64,000 nt of DNA from Salicibibacter cibarius (GCF_016495725.1 NZ_CP054705.1:868001-932000); one strand, 5' to 3'. Counted from the first letter of the stretch, positions 1 to 8,995 are shown. The notes: a model not told the origin generated them from the letters alone. Translations and numbers: made by a program.

Positions 1-31
1 TGGAGCCCGAAAATTAGCGAGTCCCGCAAAT

Positions 32-157
32 TCGGTCGTCATGAGCGGGTTATGGAGTCCGAAATTGAGTTGACACCGCGATTTCAGTCGCCATGAATGG
101 GTCATGGAGCCCGAAACTGATCCACCCCCCACACCCACGGTCGCCATGAACAAGCCG
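32..157. repeat. Hairpin repeats, CGGTCGCCATGA family, partial array
   Basis: Three imperfect units begin near 32, 86 and 138, about 52-54 bp apart. Each carries CGGTCGYCATGA followed after a few bases by YTATGGMGYCCGA, so the halves can fold back on each other. The array is cut by the window start. The same family recurs at 7247-7485 with an exact 52-bp period. No reading frame is maintained. Function unknown. Confidence 0.7.
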
Positions 158-181
158 CAAGCAAGAATAATGGTCCGCCGG

Positions 182-1522
182 TCACTCTTCTCGAAACAAT
201 TCTTTCTCGCGCCATTTTCCGAACCGATAATACAGGTAAGCAGCCAAACTGCCCAGCATAAAGCTTACGCCCATGCCAAACGCGATGCCTATATCCCCGA
301 ATAAACTTGAGAACAAATTCGTCAGGGGATAACGCAATACCCAAAAAGAGATGATATTCAACACGAGCACTTGATACATCGCGCCCGATGCACGCACGAT
401 CCCGTTCAAAACAAAATTAATGCCGAGAAACGGATAACATAGCGCGACGATTTGCAAATATCTCGTGCCAAACGCCACAGCTTCCTCGTCCTGGATGAAC
501 ATTTGGATGCCGTACTCGGCGAAGATGACAATAATCAAGCCGATCCCGATCATTACGGCAAAATTATACATTACTGCATATTTTGTGATCGCGGTTACAC
601 GCGACCAATATCCAACGCCGATGTTTTGCCCGGCCATGCTGTTCACCGCTGTTCCGAGCGCCATTGCCGGAAGCATGATCAAGCTATCCAACCGTTGCGC
701 AGCGCTAAAACCGGCGACGACATCTTCTCCGAATGTCGTAACTACACTCATAATCGCAGCCACACCTGCGGAGATGACGGCCATCTGCAGCCCCGAAGGA
801 ATGCCAAGGTTCAAAATTAAACCGACTTCTGTTTTTTTAGGCAAAGAGGGAATGGTAAAAGGTGCAAGCCCCCGACGCAGCACAAAAAACAACCCATATA
901 GAAACGCGCTCCCTTGTGAAAGGATTGTCGCGTAAGCCGCGCCTTCAACCCCCATATTAAATCCGGTAATGAAGAGCGGATCCAACACGATGTTTAACAG
1001 GACGGCAATAATGACAAACCGTATCGGGGTTTTGCTGTCGCCCATTGCCCGTAACGTCGTCGCGATAAAGTTGTATCCGAAAAGAAAGATCATCCCGAGA
1101 AAATTAATCTGCAAATAGGCAGTGGCGGGTGCCATCATGCTTTCCGGCGTGCCAAGCAATCGTAAAAGTTCCTCGGCAAAAAAAGAGCCCGTAAGCCCGA
1201 GCGATAATGATAAAATCGAGAGCACAACGACAAAAGCGTTAAGGTAACGGGTGAGCCCTTTTTCGTTTTCTTGCCCTTTTTGTTGGGAAAGAATCGTCAA
1301 TGACGCGTTATTTAATCCGATCACAAACGACAGCATCGTGAAAATGATCGTACTGGAAACCGCCACCGCGCCTAACGCGGTTTCGCCAAGCAAATTCCCT
1401 ACCCACAGACTATCGGTAAACTGAAAGGATGTTTGCAAAAGATTCGTAAGCATGATTGGTCCGGAGAACACAATCAGCGGTTTAAGTATTTTTCCTTGGG
1501 TAAAATCCTGTTGATTGCTCAT
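182..1522 (-). CDS. MATE family efflux transporter
   Basis: This 446-residue integral membrane protein has about 12 hydrophobic segments arranged as two six-helix halves. That is the length and layout of the multidrug and toxic compound extrusion family (NorM/DinF type), which exchange Na+ or H+ for organic cations at the plasma membrane. An early TNLLQTSFQFTDSLWVGNLLG-like stretch is typical of the first MATE half. The ATG at 1522 follows an AAAGGAT ribosome site. It is a single gene, divergent from the AraC/GyrI regulator that starts 140 bp away. Family assignment is firm. The substrate cannot be read from the sequence, and control by the neighbouring regulator is only a guess from gene order. 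Confidence 0.9.
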   Translation of the reverse strand: MSNQQDFTQGKILKPLIVFSGPIMLTNLLQTSFQFTDSLWVGNLLGETALGAVAVSSTIIFTMLSFVIGLNNASLTILSQQKGQENEKGLTRYLNAFVVVLSILSLSLGLTGSFFAEELLRLLGTPESMMAPATAYLQINFLGMIFLFGYNFIATTLRAMGDSKTPIRFVIIAVLLNIVLDPLFITGFNMGVEGAAYATILSQGSAFLYGLFFVLRRGLAPFTIPSLPKKTEVGLILNLGIPSGLQMAVISAGVAAIMSVVTTFGEDVVAGFSAAQRLDSLIMLPAMALGTAVNSMAGQNIGVGYWSRVTAITKYAVMYNFAVMIGIGLIIVIFAEYGIQMFIQDEEAVAFGTRYLQIVALCYPFLGINFVLNGIVRASGAMYQVLVLNIISFWVLRYPLTNLFSSLFGDIGIAFGMGVSFMLGSLAAYLYYRFGKWREKELFREE

Positions 1523-1662
1523 ACGCGGTATCCTTTCAGCTTTTGCTAAATATTTATTTTATCATAAGGAACGAGTGAAGGCAGAACCGACAAACTTGTG
1601 CATGAAATGTCGGGCAAAAAGCGCCATTAATCGGTAACCTTCACATAGGGGAGGTCATTCAC

Positions 1663-2532
1663 ATGGATGCTTTGAAAATGATGAACGAAGCAGTCAACTA
1701 TATTGAAAATCACTTGACGGAGACGGTTGATTTCGATGAAGCAGCGAGAGTCGCTTGCTGTTCCCGGTATCATTTTCAACGGATGTTTTCTTTTCTCGCC
1801 GGAGTTACGTTGTCCGAATATATCCGCCGCAGACGATTGACGTTGGCTGCTTTTGAGTTGGAGAATGAGGACACAAAAATCATTAATATCGCGATGAAGT
1901 ATGGCTATCATTCGCCTGATTCTTTTGCCAGGGCGTTTCAAAGCCAACATGGGGTTACACCAACGGAGGCGAGGCGAAAAGGCACTTCTTTAAAAGCATT
2001 CCCGCGGATGACCTTTCAATTATCTGTTAAGGGAGGTACGGAAATGAATTATCGGATTGAAGAAAAAGCGGCTTTTCATGTCGTGGGGAAGAAGAAAAAA
2101 GTGAACCTGATCTATCAAGGTGTAAACCCGGAAATTGCCGAGTTTACGCGGAGTATAAGTGATAGAACCTTTAACCAAATAGGATCACTCTCCGACCAGG
2201 ACCCTACGGGGCTGCTAAGTGTATCCGCTAATTTCACGGAAGATCGATCGAAAAAAGGGCAATTGGATTATTATTTGGCGGCAGCTACCACGAAACAAGC
2301 CCCTGAAAACCTGGAGCGGCTCGATATTCCTGCACTTACGTGGGCGGTGTTTACCGTTGAGGGGCCATTCCCGGATGCCCTTCAGGATGTATGGGGACGC
2401 ATTTTTTCGGAATGGTTTCCTTCATCAGACTATGAACTCACGGATGGCCCGGAAATCCTCTGGAACGAGGAGGACGCGGAGGAAGGGAGCACAGTAAAAA
2501 GTGAAATATGGATTCCGGTGGCGAAAAAATAA
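1663..2532 (+). CDS. AraC family regulator with GyrI-like effector domain
   Basis: The 289-residue protein has an N-terminal AraC double helix-turn-helix (about residues 8-105, with the YHFQRMF and [11 protein letters not shown] signatures). A C-terminal GyrI-like small-molecule binding domain follows (about 128-289). BmrR/Rob-type proteins of this design sense hydrophobic drugs and activate efflux genes. The ATG at 1663 has GGGGAGGT upstream. It is divergent from the MATE gene, a plausible target. An in-frame ATG at 2044 (Met128) lies 6 bases after a perfect GGGAGGT, so the effector domain might also be made separately. Confidence 0.9.
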   Translation: MDALKMMNEAVNYIENHLTETVDFDEAARVACCSRYHFQRMFSFLAGVTLSEYIRRRRLTLAAFELENEDTKIINIAMKYGYHSPDSFARAFQSQHGVTPTEARRKGTSLKAFPRMTFQLSVKGGTEMNYRIEEKAAFHVVGKKKKVNLIYQGVNPEIAEFTRSISDRTFNQIGSLSDQDPTGLLSVSANFTEDRSKKGQLDYYLAAATTKQAPENLERLDIPALTWAVFTVEGPFPDALQDVWGRIFSEWFPSSDYELTDGPEILWNEEDAEEGSTVKSEIWIPVAKK

Positions 2533-2571
2533 GGAGAAGACCTTGTTTTCAGGGTTCTCTCTTTTTTTTAA
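2533..2571 (+). terminator. Intrinsic terminator after the AraC/GyrI gene
   Basis: A GAGAA...TTCTC hairpin, with paired ACC/GGT bases inside, is followed by eight T residues directly after the stop codon. Confidence 0.75.
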
Positions 2572-2706
2572 AATGGAAATTTTGTCTGATAAAAATGTTC
2601 CCCAGAAGATGGCAGCTGCAACAGGGTTGTAAGCTGTCCTCTTTTCTAATGGCTTTATTTTCGTGTACCATTCCATTATCCTTACTTTAGAAGGAAGGGG
2701 AAAGAG

Positions 2707-3765
2707 ATGAAACAAATATATAGCGATATCCTCCAATTTCGCGGTAACCACTATACGTTCGGATACGACCAAGGGGAGAAGCTGAAAAATTCTTTATCCG
2801 TCAAAAATCGGGAAAACCAATGGAAGGTTCGTACGCCTAGGTTTAACATAAATATCGGAGAAGCAAAAGAAGCGATTCGTGCATTTGCCCCGGGGGTATG
2901 GGATGAATTGCTCGGTCTGCAAGATGCATTGGAATGGCCGCTGGAGCGTGTGCTGCAGGAGTATGGCGGTTATCGGGTGAATAGTTCGCCTTCGGGTTGT
3001 TCGGTGCTCGCCGGAAAGAGTTATCTCATCCGTAATTACGATTATCACCCTAAGACCTACGACGGCCGTTTTCTTTTTTTCCAACCTACGGATCAAGGGT
3101 ATGCAATCGCCGGTCCGAGCCAGCGGATCACCGGGCGGATGGATGGTATCAATGAAAAAGGACTCGTCATGGCTTATAACCTGACGAACCGAAAAAAGCC
3201 GGGTGCTGGGTTTATTTGCAGCATGATCGGGCGTTTGCTTTTGGAATCTTGCGCGGACGTAACAGAAGCGGTAGAGATGGCAAAAGAAATTCCTCACCGC
3301 CATTCGTTCAGTTATCTCGTTTATGATCCGAAGGGAGAGATGATGGTCGTTGAAGCCTCACCTCGGGGTGTGAATGCGAGGCAGGCAACGGCGTGCACGA
3401 ATCATTTCGACATCCAAACGGGGGAAAATCGCTTTCATCTTGATGATTCCAAACAGCGGCTGGACACGCTAAATAATGCCAATCTCAATGCCCGCGATGC
3501 TTTCCGGTTATTGAATGATACGAACCAGCCCATTTTTTCCGAACGTTATAAAAGCTGGGCGGGAACGATCCATACGTCTGTCTATTTTCCAAAGGAGAGA
3601 AAAATTTGGATCACTTTGGGCGGTGACCGCGAACCGGCAGTCTTTGATTTTGCAAGCTGGCTGGAAGGTGAAGACGTAACTCCGGATCGACTCACCGGAG
3701 AGGTAGACACGGATTTGCCATTTTTGCATATGGACGAAGGGGCCGATTGGTTTAGGAAAAAGTAA
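2707..3765 (+). CDS. C45 family peptidase / acyltransferase-like Ntn hydrolase
   Basis: This 352-residue protein resembles the acyl-coenzyme A:6-aminopenicillanic acid acyltransferase (C45) family of N-terminal nucleophile hydrolases. These activate themselves by cutting before a cysteine. The likely nucleophile is Cys98 in SPSGCSVLAGK, followed by the family-typical LIRNYDYHP. A CTNHF segment near residue 230 also fits. The start has GGAAGGGGAAAGAG upstream. There is no signal peptide, so it should act in the cytosol. It stands between terminators and the drug-type ABC operon. The substrate is unknown; C45 relatives hydrolyse or transfer amide-linked acyl groups. Confidence 0.8.
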   Translation: MKQIYSDILQFRGNHYTFGYDQGEKLKNSLSVKNRENQWKVRTPRFNINIGEAKEAIRAFAPGVWDELLGLQDALEWPLERVLQEYGGYRVNSSPSGCSVLAGKSYLIRNYDYHPKTYDGRFLFFQPTDQGYAIAGPSQRITGRMDGINEKGLVMAYNLTNRKKPGAGFICSMIGRLLLESCADVTEAVEMAKEIPHRHSFSYLVYDPKGEMMVVEASPRGVNARQATACTNHFDIQTGENRFHLDDSKQRLDTLNNANLNARDAFRLLNDTNQPIFSERYKSWAGTIHTSVYFPKERKIWITLGGDREPAVFDFASWLEGEDVTPDRLTGEVDTDLPFLHMDEGADWFRKK

Positions 3766-3824
3766 ATGAGTGGACAATCTGTTCATTTGTTATAAAATAG
3801 GCATGGAAGAAGAAAGAGGTGCCA

Positions 3825-4742
3825 ATGTTGATCGACGTGCAAAACTTAAAAAAATCCTATAAGTCTTTTCAAGCCGTTAATGATAGCAATTTTCATGTGA
3901 AGGAAGGAGAGATCTTCGGGTTCCTGGGCCCTAACGGAGCGGGCAAAAGCACGACGATTAACATTTTATCGACGATGCTGCAGCCGACGGGCGGATCTGT
4001 GACTATAAACGGTTATGATGTGGTGAAGGATCAAAACCGTGTGCGGGAGAGCATCGGCATTATTTTTCAGCAAAATACATTAGATGAAAAGTTAACCGCC
4101 AAAGAAAATTTAAAGCTTCATTGCAAATTTTATGGCGTACCCCGCTCAAAGCGAAAAGCGCGTATTCGTGAGGTTTTGGAAATCGTGGATCTTACCGATA
4201 GCCTCAATCTGCTCGTCGAGAAATTTTCCGGCGGTATGCAGCGACGGCTGGAAATCGCCCGCGGATTGCTCCATTATCCGAAAGTGCTATTTCTCGATGA
4301 GCCGACCGTTGGATTGGACCCGCAAACACGGGCGCATGTATGGGAATACATATTAAAGCTGAAGGAAAAAGAAAACATTACGATGTTTTTAACGACGCAT
4401 TACTTGGACGAAGCGGAAATCAGCGACCGAATCGCGATTATGGATCACGGAGACATTATCGCCATCGATACGCCGAAAAGTCTTAAACAACAGCTCGGCG
4501 GAGATATTATTGAAATTACGACGACGGATAATGAAACCGCGATGGAAGAGATCGATGCTGCGTTTGAAGTGATTGATTTAACGCTAAAAGATGGCGTCAT
4601 CCACTGCAAAGTTGAAAACAGCGATGCTTTCGTTTCTGAGTTCATTAAAACGTTGCAAACCCCGCTCACGGGCTTGGATATTCGCAAACCAACATTAAAT
4701 GATGTTTTTCTCTCCTTCACAGGGCGGGAAATCCGAGATTAA
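3825..4742 (+). CDS. ABC transporter ATP-binding protein, DrrA type
   Basis: This cytoplasmic ATPase of a drug- or lipid-type exporter has Walker A GPNGAGKST near residue 35, signature SGGMQRRLEIARGL, and Walker B VLFLDEPTVGLDP. The DUF4162-like C-terminal part is typical of DrrA/NatA proteins. I chose the ATG at 3825 over an upstream GTG at 3819, because that GTG overlaps the AGAGG ribosome site. Its partner permease begins 17 bp after the stop, so the two form an operon. A TGGACA/TAAAAT-like promoter lies just upstream. Substrate unknown. Confidence 0.92.
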   Translation: MLIDVQNLKKSYKSFQAVNDSNFHVKEGEIFGFLGPNGAGKSTTINILSTMLQPTGGSVTINGYDVVKDQNRVRESIGIIFQQNTLDEKLTAKENLKLHCKFYGVPRSKRKARIREVLEIVDLTDSLNLLVEKFSGGMQRRLEIARGLLHYPKVLFLDEPTVGLDPQTRAHVWEYILKLKEKENITMFLTTHYLDEAEISDRIAIMDHGDIIAIDTPKSLKQQLGGDIIEITTTDNETAMEEIDAAFEVIDLTLKDGVIHCKVENSDAFVSEFIKTLQTPLTGLDIRKPTLNDVFLSFTGREIRD

Positions 4743-4759
4743 CCAGGAGGGAATTGTTC

Positions 4760-5578
4760 GTGGAAGGCATTATCGCCATTTGGCAAAGAGATATGATTAA
4801 GTTTTTTCGAGACCGTCCACGTATGATCGGCTCCTTTTCGATGCCGATTTTATTTTTGATCGTTTTTGGGGTTGGCATGGGCGGTGCCATGGAGTCATTA
4901 GTTACAGCTGGAACCGGCGCGGAAGATTTTAATTACGTCGAATTTATTTTTCCCGGCATCGTATCGATGACCCTCCTCATGACCTCTATTTTTTCCTCGC
5001 TTTCGGTGATTCAGGACCGTGATTTCGGGTATATGCGCGAGATTCTCGTGTCGCCGGTTTCCAGAGTCAATGTCGCGATCGGGAAAATGTTTGGGTCCGC
5101 CTCGGTTGCCTTTGTGCAAGGGGTTATGATGTTGGTGCTCATGCCATTTCTCGGCATGCGCATCGATATTGTGTCTTTTCTACAGTTGTTGCCGGTCATG
5201 TTTATGATCGCTTGCGCATTTGCTTCCCTTGGGTTGTTGGTCGCAAGCCTCTTGAACTCGATGCAAGGGTTTCAACTTGTCGTCAATATTTTGGTCATGC
5301 CGATGATTTTTATGTCCGGTGCCTTGTTTCCATTGAATAACATGCCGGCGTGGGTGGATTTTCTCGTTACGTTGAACCCGGTCACCTACGGTGTGGATTT
5401 AATGAAACATATTATGATTGATGTGGAGAATTTGAGTGCGATGGTGCGGGAAGAAATGGGCTTGAACCTCACATTTTTCGGGCAGCCGGTGACCACCGCC
5501 GGAGAAGTGATCTTTTTACTCGGGTTCACCGCCTTATTAATCTTTTTAGCGACACTTACGTTCAGGCGTAAGAATTGA
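4760..5578 (+). CDS. ABC-2 type transporter permease
   Basis: The protein has about 272 residues and six predicted membrane helices, and belongs to the ABC-2 permease family. The segment from ILVSPVSR through GNMFGSASVA-like residues and the LFPLNNMPAWV loop are typical of DrrB-like exporters. The GTG at 4760 lies 8 bases after AGGAGGG. An upstream TTG at 4754 would be too close to that site. It forms the membrane channel for the ATPase encoded just before it, as a homodimer in known relatives. There is no clear terminator before the Fic gene, but that gene has its own TATAAT at 5616. Confidence 0.9.
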   Translation: MEGIIAIWQRDMIKFFRDRPRMIGSFSMPILFLIVFGVGMGGAMESLVTAGTGAEDFNYVEFIFPGIVSMTLLMTSIFSSLSVIQDRDFGYMREILVSPVSRVNVAIGKMFGSASVAFVQGVMMLVLMPFLGMRIDIVSFLQLLPVMFMIACAFASLGLLVASLLNSMQGFQLVVNILVMPMIFMSGALFPLNNMPAWVDFLVTLNPVTYGVDLMKHIMIDVENLSAMVREEMGLNLTFFGQPVTTAGEVIFLLGFTALLIFLATLTFRRKN

Positions 5579-5652
5579 TGGGATAGGGTCATCTTTCTAG
5601 CCCTTCTCATCATGCTATAATAGACGTATAAAAAACAGAAGATGGTGATCTT

Positions 5653-6327
5653 ATGCATCTATCCGAAGACTATTATAATGATTTGCTTGTGAGGATGGCC
5701 CATCATTCCTCAGCCATAGAAAACAATACGATATCTTTGCCTGAATCTGTATCCATTCTTTTGTATGATACCGTACCTGCAAAAAAATCATTAAGAGAAG
5801 TTTTTGAAATATTGAACCACAGAAAGGCGTTTGAGATTCTGCTTGATCATGTGAAGCAAACGGAAGATTACGTTTCCATTGTTTGTGAGCTGCACGCAAA
5901 ACTATTGGATCGCCTACATCACGAAAGAGGTTCATTTAAAAAAGCTGAAAATGCTATTCTCGGCGCAGACTTTCAACCAACACCGCCTTCTCAAGTTTAT
6001 CTGGCGATGAGACAATGGCATGATAATATTGTCTATCGGGAAAATAATGCTTCTTCAGCTCAAGAGATCATCGATATAGCGGCTTCTTCCCATCTGCAAT
6101 TTGAGCGCATCCATCCATTTGCAGATGGAAATGGACGCGTGGGGCGAATGTTTATTATTTTTCTTTTGTTGAAGTACGATCTTCCTCCGATAGTCATTGA
6201 GAAATCAGATAAGGAACGGTATATTTTTTTATTGGCGAATCAGGATGAAGAGGGACTGGCCTCTTTGTTTTCTGAAAAAATTACTATAGAAAAAGACAAA
6301 CAGAAAAAGTTTGCAAACAAAGAATGA
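5653..6327 (+). CDS. Fic domain protein (predicted AMP transferase)
   Basis: Fic enzymes usually transfer AMP from ATP to Ser, Thr or Tyr of target proteins. The complete catalytic motif HPFADGNGRVGR is at residues 154-165. The N-terminal helix contains SSAIEN (19-24), which matches the (S/T)xxxE(G/N) inhibitory motif. Glu23 would therefore block ATP binding, making this a class II, self-inhibited Fic protein. At 224 residues there is no room for an extra DNA-binding domain. A TATAAT lies at 5616-5621 and a modest ribosome site precedes the ATG. It is followed by the long repeat array. The target is unknown. Confidence 0.9.
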   Translation: MHLSEDYYNDLLVRMAHHSSAIENNTISLPESVSILLYDTVPAKKSLREVFEILNHRKAFEILLDHVKQTEDYVSIVCELHAKLLDRLHHERGSFKKAENAILGADFQPTPPSQVYLAMRQWHDNIVYRENNASSAQEIIDIAASSHLQFERIHPFADGNGRVGRMFIIFLLLKYDLPPIVIEKSDKERYIFLLANQDEEGLASLFSEKITIEKDKQKKFANKE

Positions 6328-6365
6328 ATCGTTCCTATGCATCAGACAGCTGCTCGGAATTACAA

Positions 6366-6980
6366 GTAATCCCTCAAACGGAGGTCGAGTCGCTCTGAGA
6401 GGAACAAGAGAAGCAAAGTAATCCCTCAAACGGAGGTCGAGTCGCTCTGAGAGGAACAAGAGAAGCAAAGTAATCCCTCAAACGGAGGTCGAGTCGCTCT
6501 GAGAGGAACAAGAGAAGCAAAGTAATCCCTCAAACGGAGGTCGAGCTGCTCTGAGAGGAACAAAAGAAGGACAGTAATCCCTCAAACGGAGGTCGGGCTA
6601 CTCTGAGAGGAACAAAAGAAGGACAGTAATCCCTCAAACGGAGGTCGGGCTACTCTGAGAGGAACAAAAGAAGGACAGTAATCCCTCAAACGGAGGTCGG
6701 CTACTCTGAGAGGAACAAAAGAAGGACAGTAATCCCTCAAACAGAGTTCGGGCAGCTCTGAGAGGAACAAAAGAAGGACAGTAATCCCTCAATCAGAGTT
6801 CGAGCTGCTCTGAGAGGAACAAAAGAAGGACAGTAATCCCTCAAACGGAGGTCGGGCTACTCTGAGAGGAACAAAAGAAGGACAGTAATCCCTCAAACAG
6901 AGTTCGGGCTGCTCTGAGAGGAACAAAAGAAGGACAGTAATCCCTCAAACAGAGTTCGGGCTACTCTGAGAGGAACAAAA
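6366..6980. repeat. Tandem array of twelve 52-bp hairpin repeats (family A)
   Basis: Units starting GTAATCCCTCAAACGGAG begin at 6366, 6418, 6470, 6522, 6574, 6626, 6678, 6729, 6781, 6833, 6885 and 6937. All are 52 bp except one of 51 bp; the last is shortened. Within each, CCTC pairs with GAGG and CGGAG pairs with CTCTG around a 9-base loop. Later units read CAGAG instead of CGGAG, which improves pairing with CTCTG. There are no unique spacers, so this is not CRISPR. The same family recurs at 46258-46510. Function unknown. Confidence 0.9.
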
Positions 6981-7039
6981 AACCTTGGCATGATTAGCCA
7001 GAGGCCGTGTATCACAGGAAAGTGTATCATTCATTTTAA

Positions 7040-7228
7040 AACGTAGCACTAGTACAGCCTGTCGGAAATAAGCGATCACACCGACGACCGGAAGACCGGA
7101 TTAGGGCTTCAAACTGGGGTTAGTGATCGATTGGATTTAACTTCCACAGCCCGAGTTAAGGCATCAAATGCTAAGTATAAGTAAAACTAAGGCTTCCGCT
7201 ATAAGGACTTGGCGGAAGCCATTTTTTT
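7040..7228 (+). ncRNA. Candidate structured RNA ending in a strong terminator
   Basis: This non-coding stretch can form several nested stems. CGATCAC (7073-7079) pairs with GTGATCG (7123-7129) and encloses CCGG-AAGA-CCGG. TTAACT (7137-7142) pairs with AGTTAA (7154-7159), and GCAT-CAA-ATGC follows. It ends in a textbook terminator, yet no gene upstream needs one within about 850 bp. I do not recognise a known RNA family. It could instead be the fossil end of a lost gene. Confidence 0.35.
7191..7228 (+). terminator. Strong intrinsic terminator
   Basis: GGCTTCCGC (7191-7199) pairs perfectly with GCGGAAGCC (7212-7220), and seven T residues follow. Confidence 0.85.
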
Positions 7229-7246
7229 CTAAGAAGTAGGATTCCC

Positions 7247-7485
7247 CGGTCTCCATGAAACGGTTCATGGTGACCGAAAACGAAAGCCAATCGCTCGTTC
7301 GGTCGCCATGAGGCAGCCATGATGCCCGAATTCTTTCGATACAAGCCTTTTCGGTCATCATGAAGCGGCTATGACGCCCGAACGCTTTCGATTCAGGCCA
7401 TTACGGTCGTCATAAAACGGCTATGGCGCCCGAGCACGAGAACCGACCGCTTTTTCGGTCGCCATGACGCGGTAAATTGTCCGTT
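7247..7485. repeat. Array of five 52-bp hairpin repeats (family B)
   Basis: Units beginning CGGTCGCC/CGGTCATC start at 7247, 7300, 7352, 7404 and 7456, a 52-bp period. Each has the imperfect dyad TCGGTCGTCATAA...CTATGGCGCCCGA. The last unit is degenerate. It is the same family as at 32-157 and is unrelated in sequence to the adjacent family A array. Confidence 0.8.
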
Positions 7486-7600
7486 AGGGAGCCAGAAGCG
7501 TTGGCGCCCTAGCTTCTTTCCAACTGTCTCTGTGATTAGTTAATTAAGCCACCTTGCGCTAGTTTCCCGAATTCTATCTGAACTTGTTCATTAGGGTGAG

Positions 7601-7963
7601 CTACTGCCTGTCCAATATTTCTTTTAGCACCCGGGCATGATTATATGTTTCTTCTTTTGCCGCGAAGATAAGAGTCATGTCTTTCTCGTGGATGTTGGCA
7701 AGGGATTTTAACCGCTCCAACGCTTCGTGCTGTTTCTCATTTTCCTGCAGTTCCTCTTTGTAGTCTTCTTTAAACGCCTGGAATTTTTCCGGGTCGTGCC
7801 CGAACCATTGCCGTAATTCTTTTGATGGTCCTGCTTCCTTTACCCATTCATCGATGAGGGCTTGTCCCTTCGATAGACCGCGCGGCCAGACGCGATCAAT
7901 GAGGATGCGGTATCCGTCTGATTTTTCCGCCGCTTGGTAGATGCGTTTTATCGCAATTGGCAT
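7601..7963 (-). CDS. DUF488 family protein (YeaO-like)
   Basis: This 120-residue soluble protein shows the DUF488 hallmarks: IKRIYQAAE at the start, then RILIDRVWPRG, ELRQWFGHDPEKF and a final TLIFAAKEETYNHA. The family is widespread and its biochemical role is unsettled. The ATG at 7963 follows AAGGGGGTGAC. It is divergent from the R2lox gene, and the 128-bp gap carries two dyads. It appears to be a single gene. Confidence 0.85.
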   Translation of the reverse strand: MPIAIKRIYQAAEKSDGYRILIDRVWPRGLSKGQALIDEWVKEAGPSKELRQWFGHDPEKFQAFKEDYKEELQENEKQHEALERLKSLANIHEKDMTLIFAAKEETYNHARVLKEILDRQ

Positions 7964-8053
7964 ATTGTCACCCCCTTCTTATTTTTTGTTTCTTGTAGAA
8001 TACCCTACATTTGTCGGGATTTACAATCAACACGGGATCTGTAAAAATAAAAA

Positions 8054-8067
8054 TGTAAGCCCTTACA
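8054..8067 (+). promoter_or_regulatory. Dyad upstream of the R2lox gene
   Basis: TGTAAG-CC-CTTACA is a perfect 6-bp inverted repeat 23 bases before the start codon. A second, weaker dyad, TGTAG...CTACA, lies at 7994-8009. Both could be operators for the divergent pair; no regulator family is recognised. Confidence 0.45.
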
Positions 8068-8090
8068 AACATGAAACGAGGAGGATATCG

Positions 8091-8990
8091 ATGACTCAGA
8101 AACCGTTTCAAACGACGAGTGCCGCCGGTCTTCGGGAGGATTCGCTACCATTAAAGCTTTTCCAAAAGGCAAAACGTTTTGGGGTTTGGAATCCGTCTGA
8201 TTTGGATTTTACACAGGATAAGAAAGATTGGGAAACATTTAGCGAGCAGCAAAAGGAAGGGATACTACGGTTAATTTCCCAATTTCAAGCAGGGGAAGAA
8301 GCGGTAACGAGGGATTTGCTTCCATTAATCATGACCATTTCCAATGAAGGGCGCCTTGAAGAAGAAATGTTTTTAACGACGTTTTTATTTGAAGAGGCCA
8401 AGCACACTGAATTTTTCAGAATAGTACTAAATGAGCTTGGGGTAAAGCGAGATTTGACAGAGTACCATTCGGATACCTACCATAAAATTTTCAATGAAAT
8501 CCTGCCTACGGCAATGGAACGCCTCGTCCACGATCAATCGCCGGAGGCGGTAGCGGAAGCGGCAACGGTTTATAACATGTTTGTGGAAGGTGTGTTGGCA
8601 GAAACCGGCTATTATGGTTTTTATCAATCGTTGCAGAACATTGATGCGATGCCTGCATTATTGGAAGGGGTCGGCAATTTAAAAAGAGATGAATCCCGTC
8701 ATATTGCTTACGGAACATTTTTGTTGCAACGTATCATTAGCGAACATCCACACATTTATGACTTGGTCATGAAGAAAATGGAGGAATTAACACCACTCGC
8801 GATTCGGATCAATCAGGAAGGTTCGGAAGGGAACACCGATGAAGCAAAACAAAATACGATGAACTTCACGCAAAAGCAATTGTCCACACGCATGCAAATT
8901 TTGGGCAGATCTCGTGACAAAAGACTTGAAGAGATCTATAAACAGGGAGCAGATGAAGTAGGGATGGAAGAAGCGGATGCCGTTCACTAA
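8091..8990 (+). CDS. R2-like ligand-binding oxidase (R2lox)
   Basis: This ferritin-like protein of 299 residues resembles ribonucleotide reductase R2 but belongs to the R2lox group. These carry a Mn/Fe cofactor, a bound fatty acid and a Tyr-Val ether cross-link. Predicted ligands are Glu69, Glu102, His105, Glu166, Glu201 and His204, in GEE, EEAKH, VEG and DESRH contexts. Val72 and Tyr161 match the cross-linked pair known in Geobacillus R2lox. The ATG at 8091 follows GAGGAGGATATCG. No large reductase subunit is nearby, which fits an oxidase rather than a reductase. Confidence 0.85.
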   Translation: MTQKPFQTTSAAGLREDSLPLKLFQKAKRFGVWNPSDLDFTQDKKDWETFSEQQKEGILRLISQFQAGEEAVTRDLLPLIMTISNEGRLEEEMFLTTFLFEEAKHTEFFRIVLNELGVKRDLTEYHSDTYHKIFNEILPTAMERLVHDQSPEAVAEAATVYNMFVEGVLAETGYYGFYQSLQNIDAMPALLEGVGNLKRDESRHIAYGTFLLQRIISEHPHIYDLVMKKMEELTPLAIRINQEGSEGNTDEAKQNTMNFTQKQLSTRMQILGRSRDKRLEEIYKQGADEVGMEEADAVH

Positions 8991-8995
8991 GGAAA

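Noticed and set aside
6582-6770. Short minus-strand frames inside the repeats, also near 46151-46351
   Set aside because: They arise from the repeats being nearly open in one frame and lack ribosome sites.
6366-6980. CRISPR array
   Set aside because: Whole 52-bp units repeat with small changes; there are no unique spacers and no cas genes.
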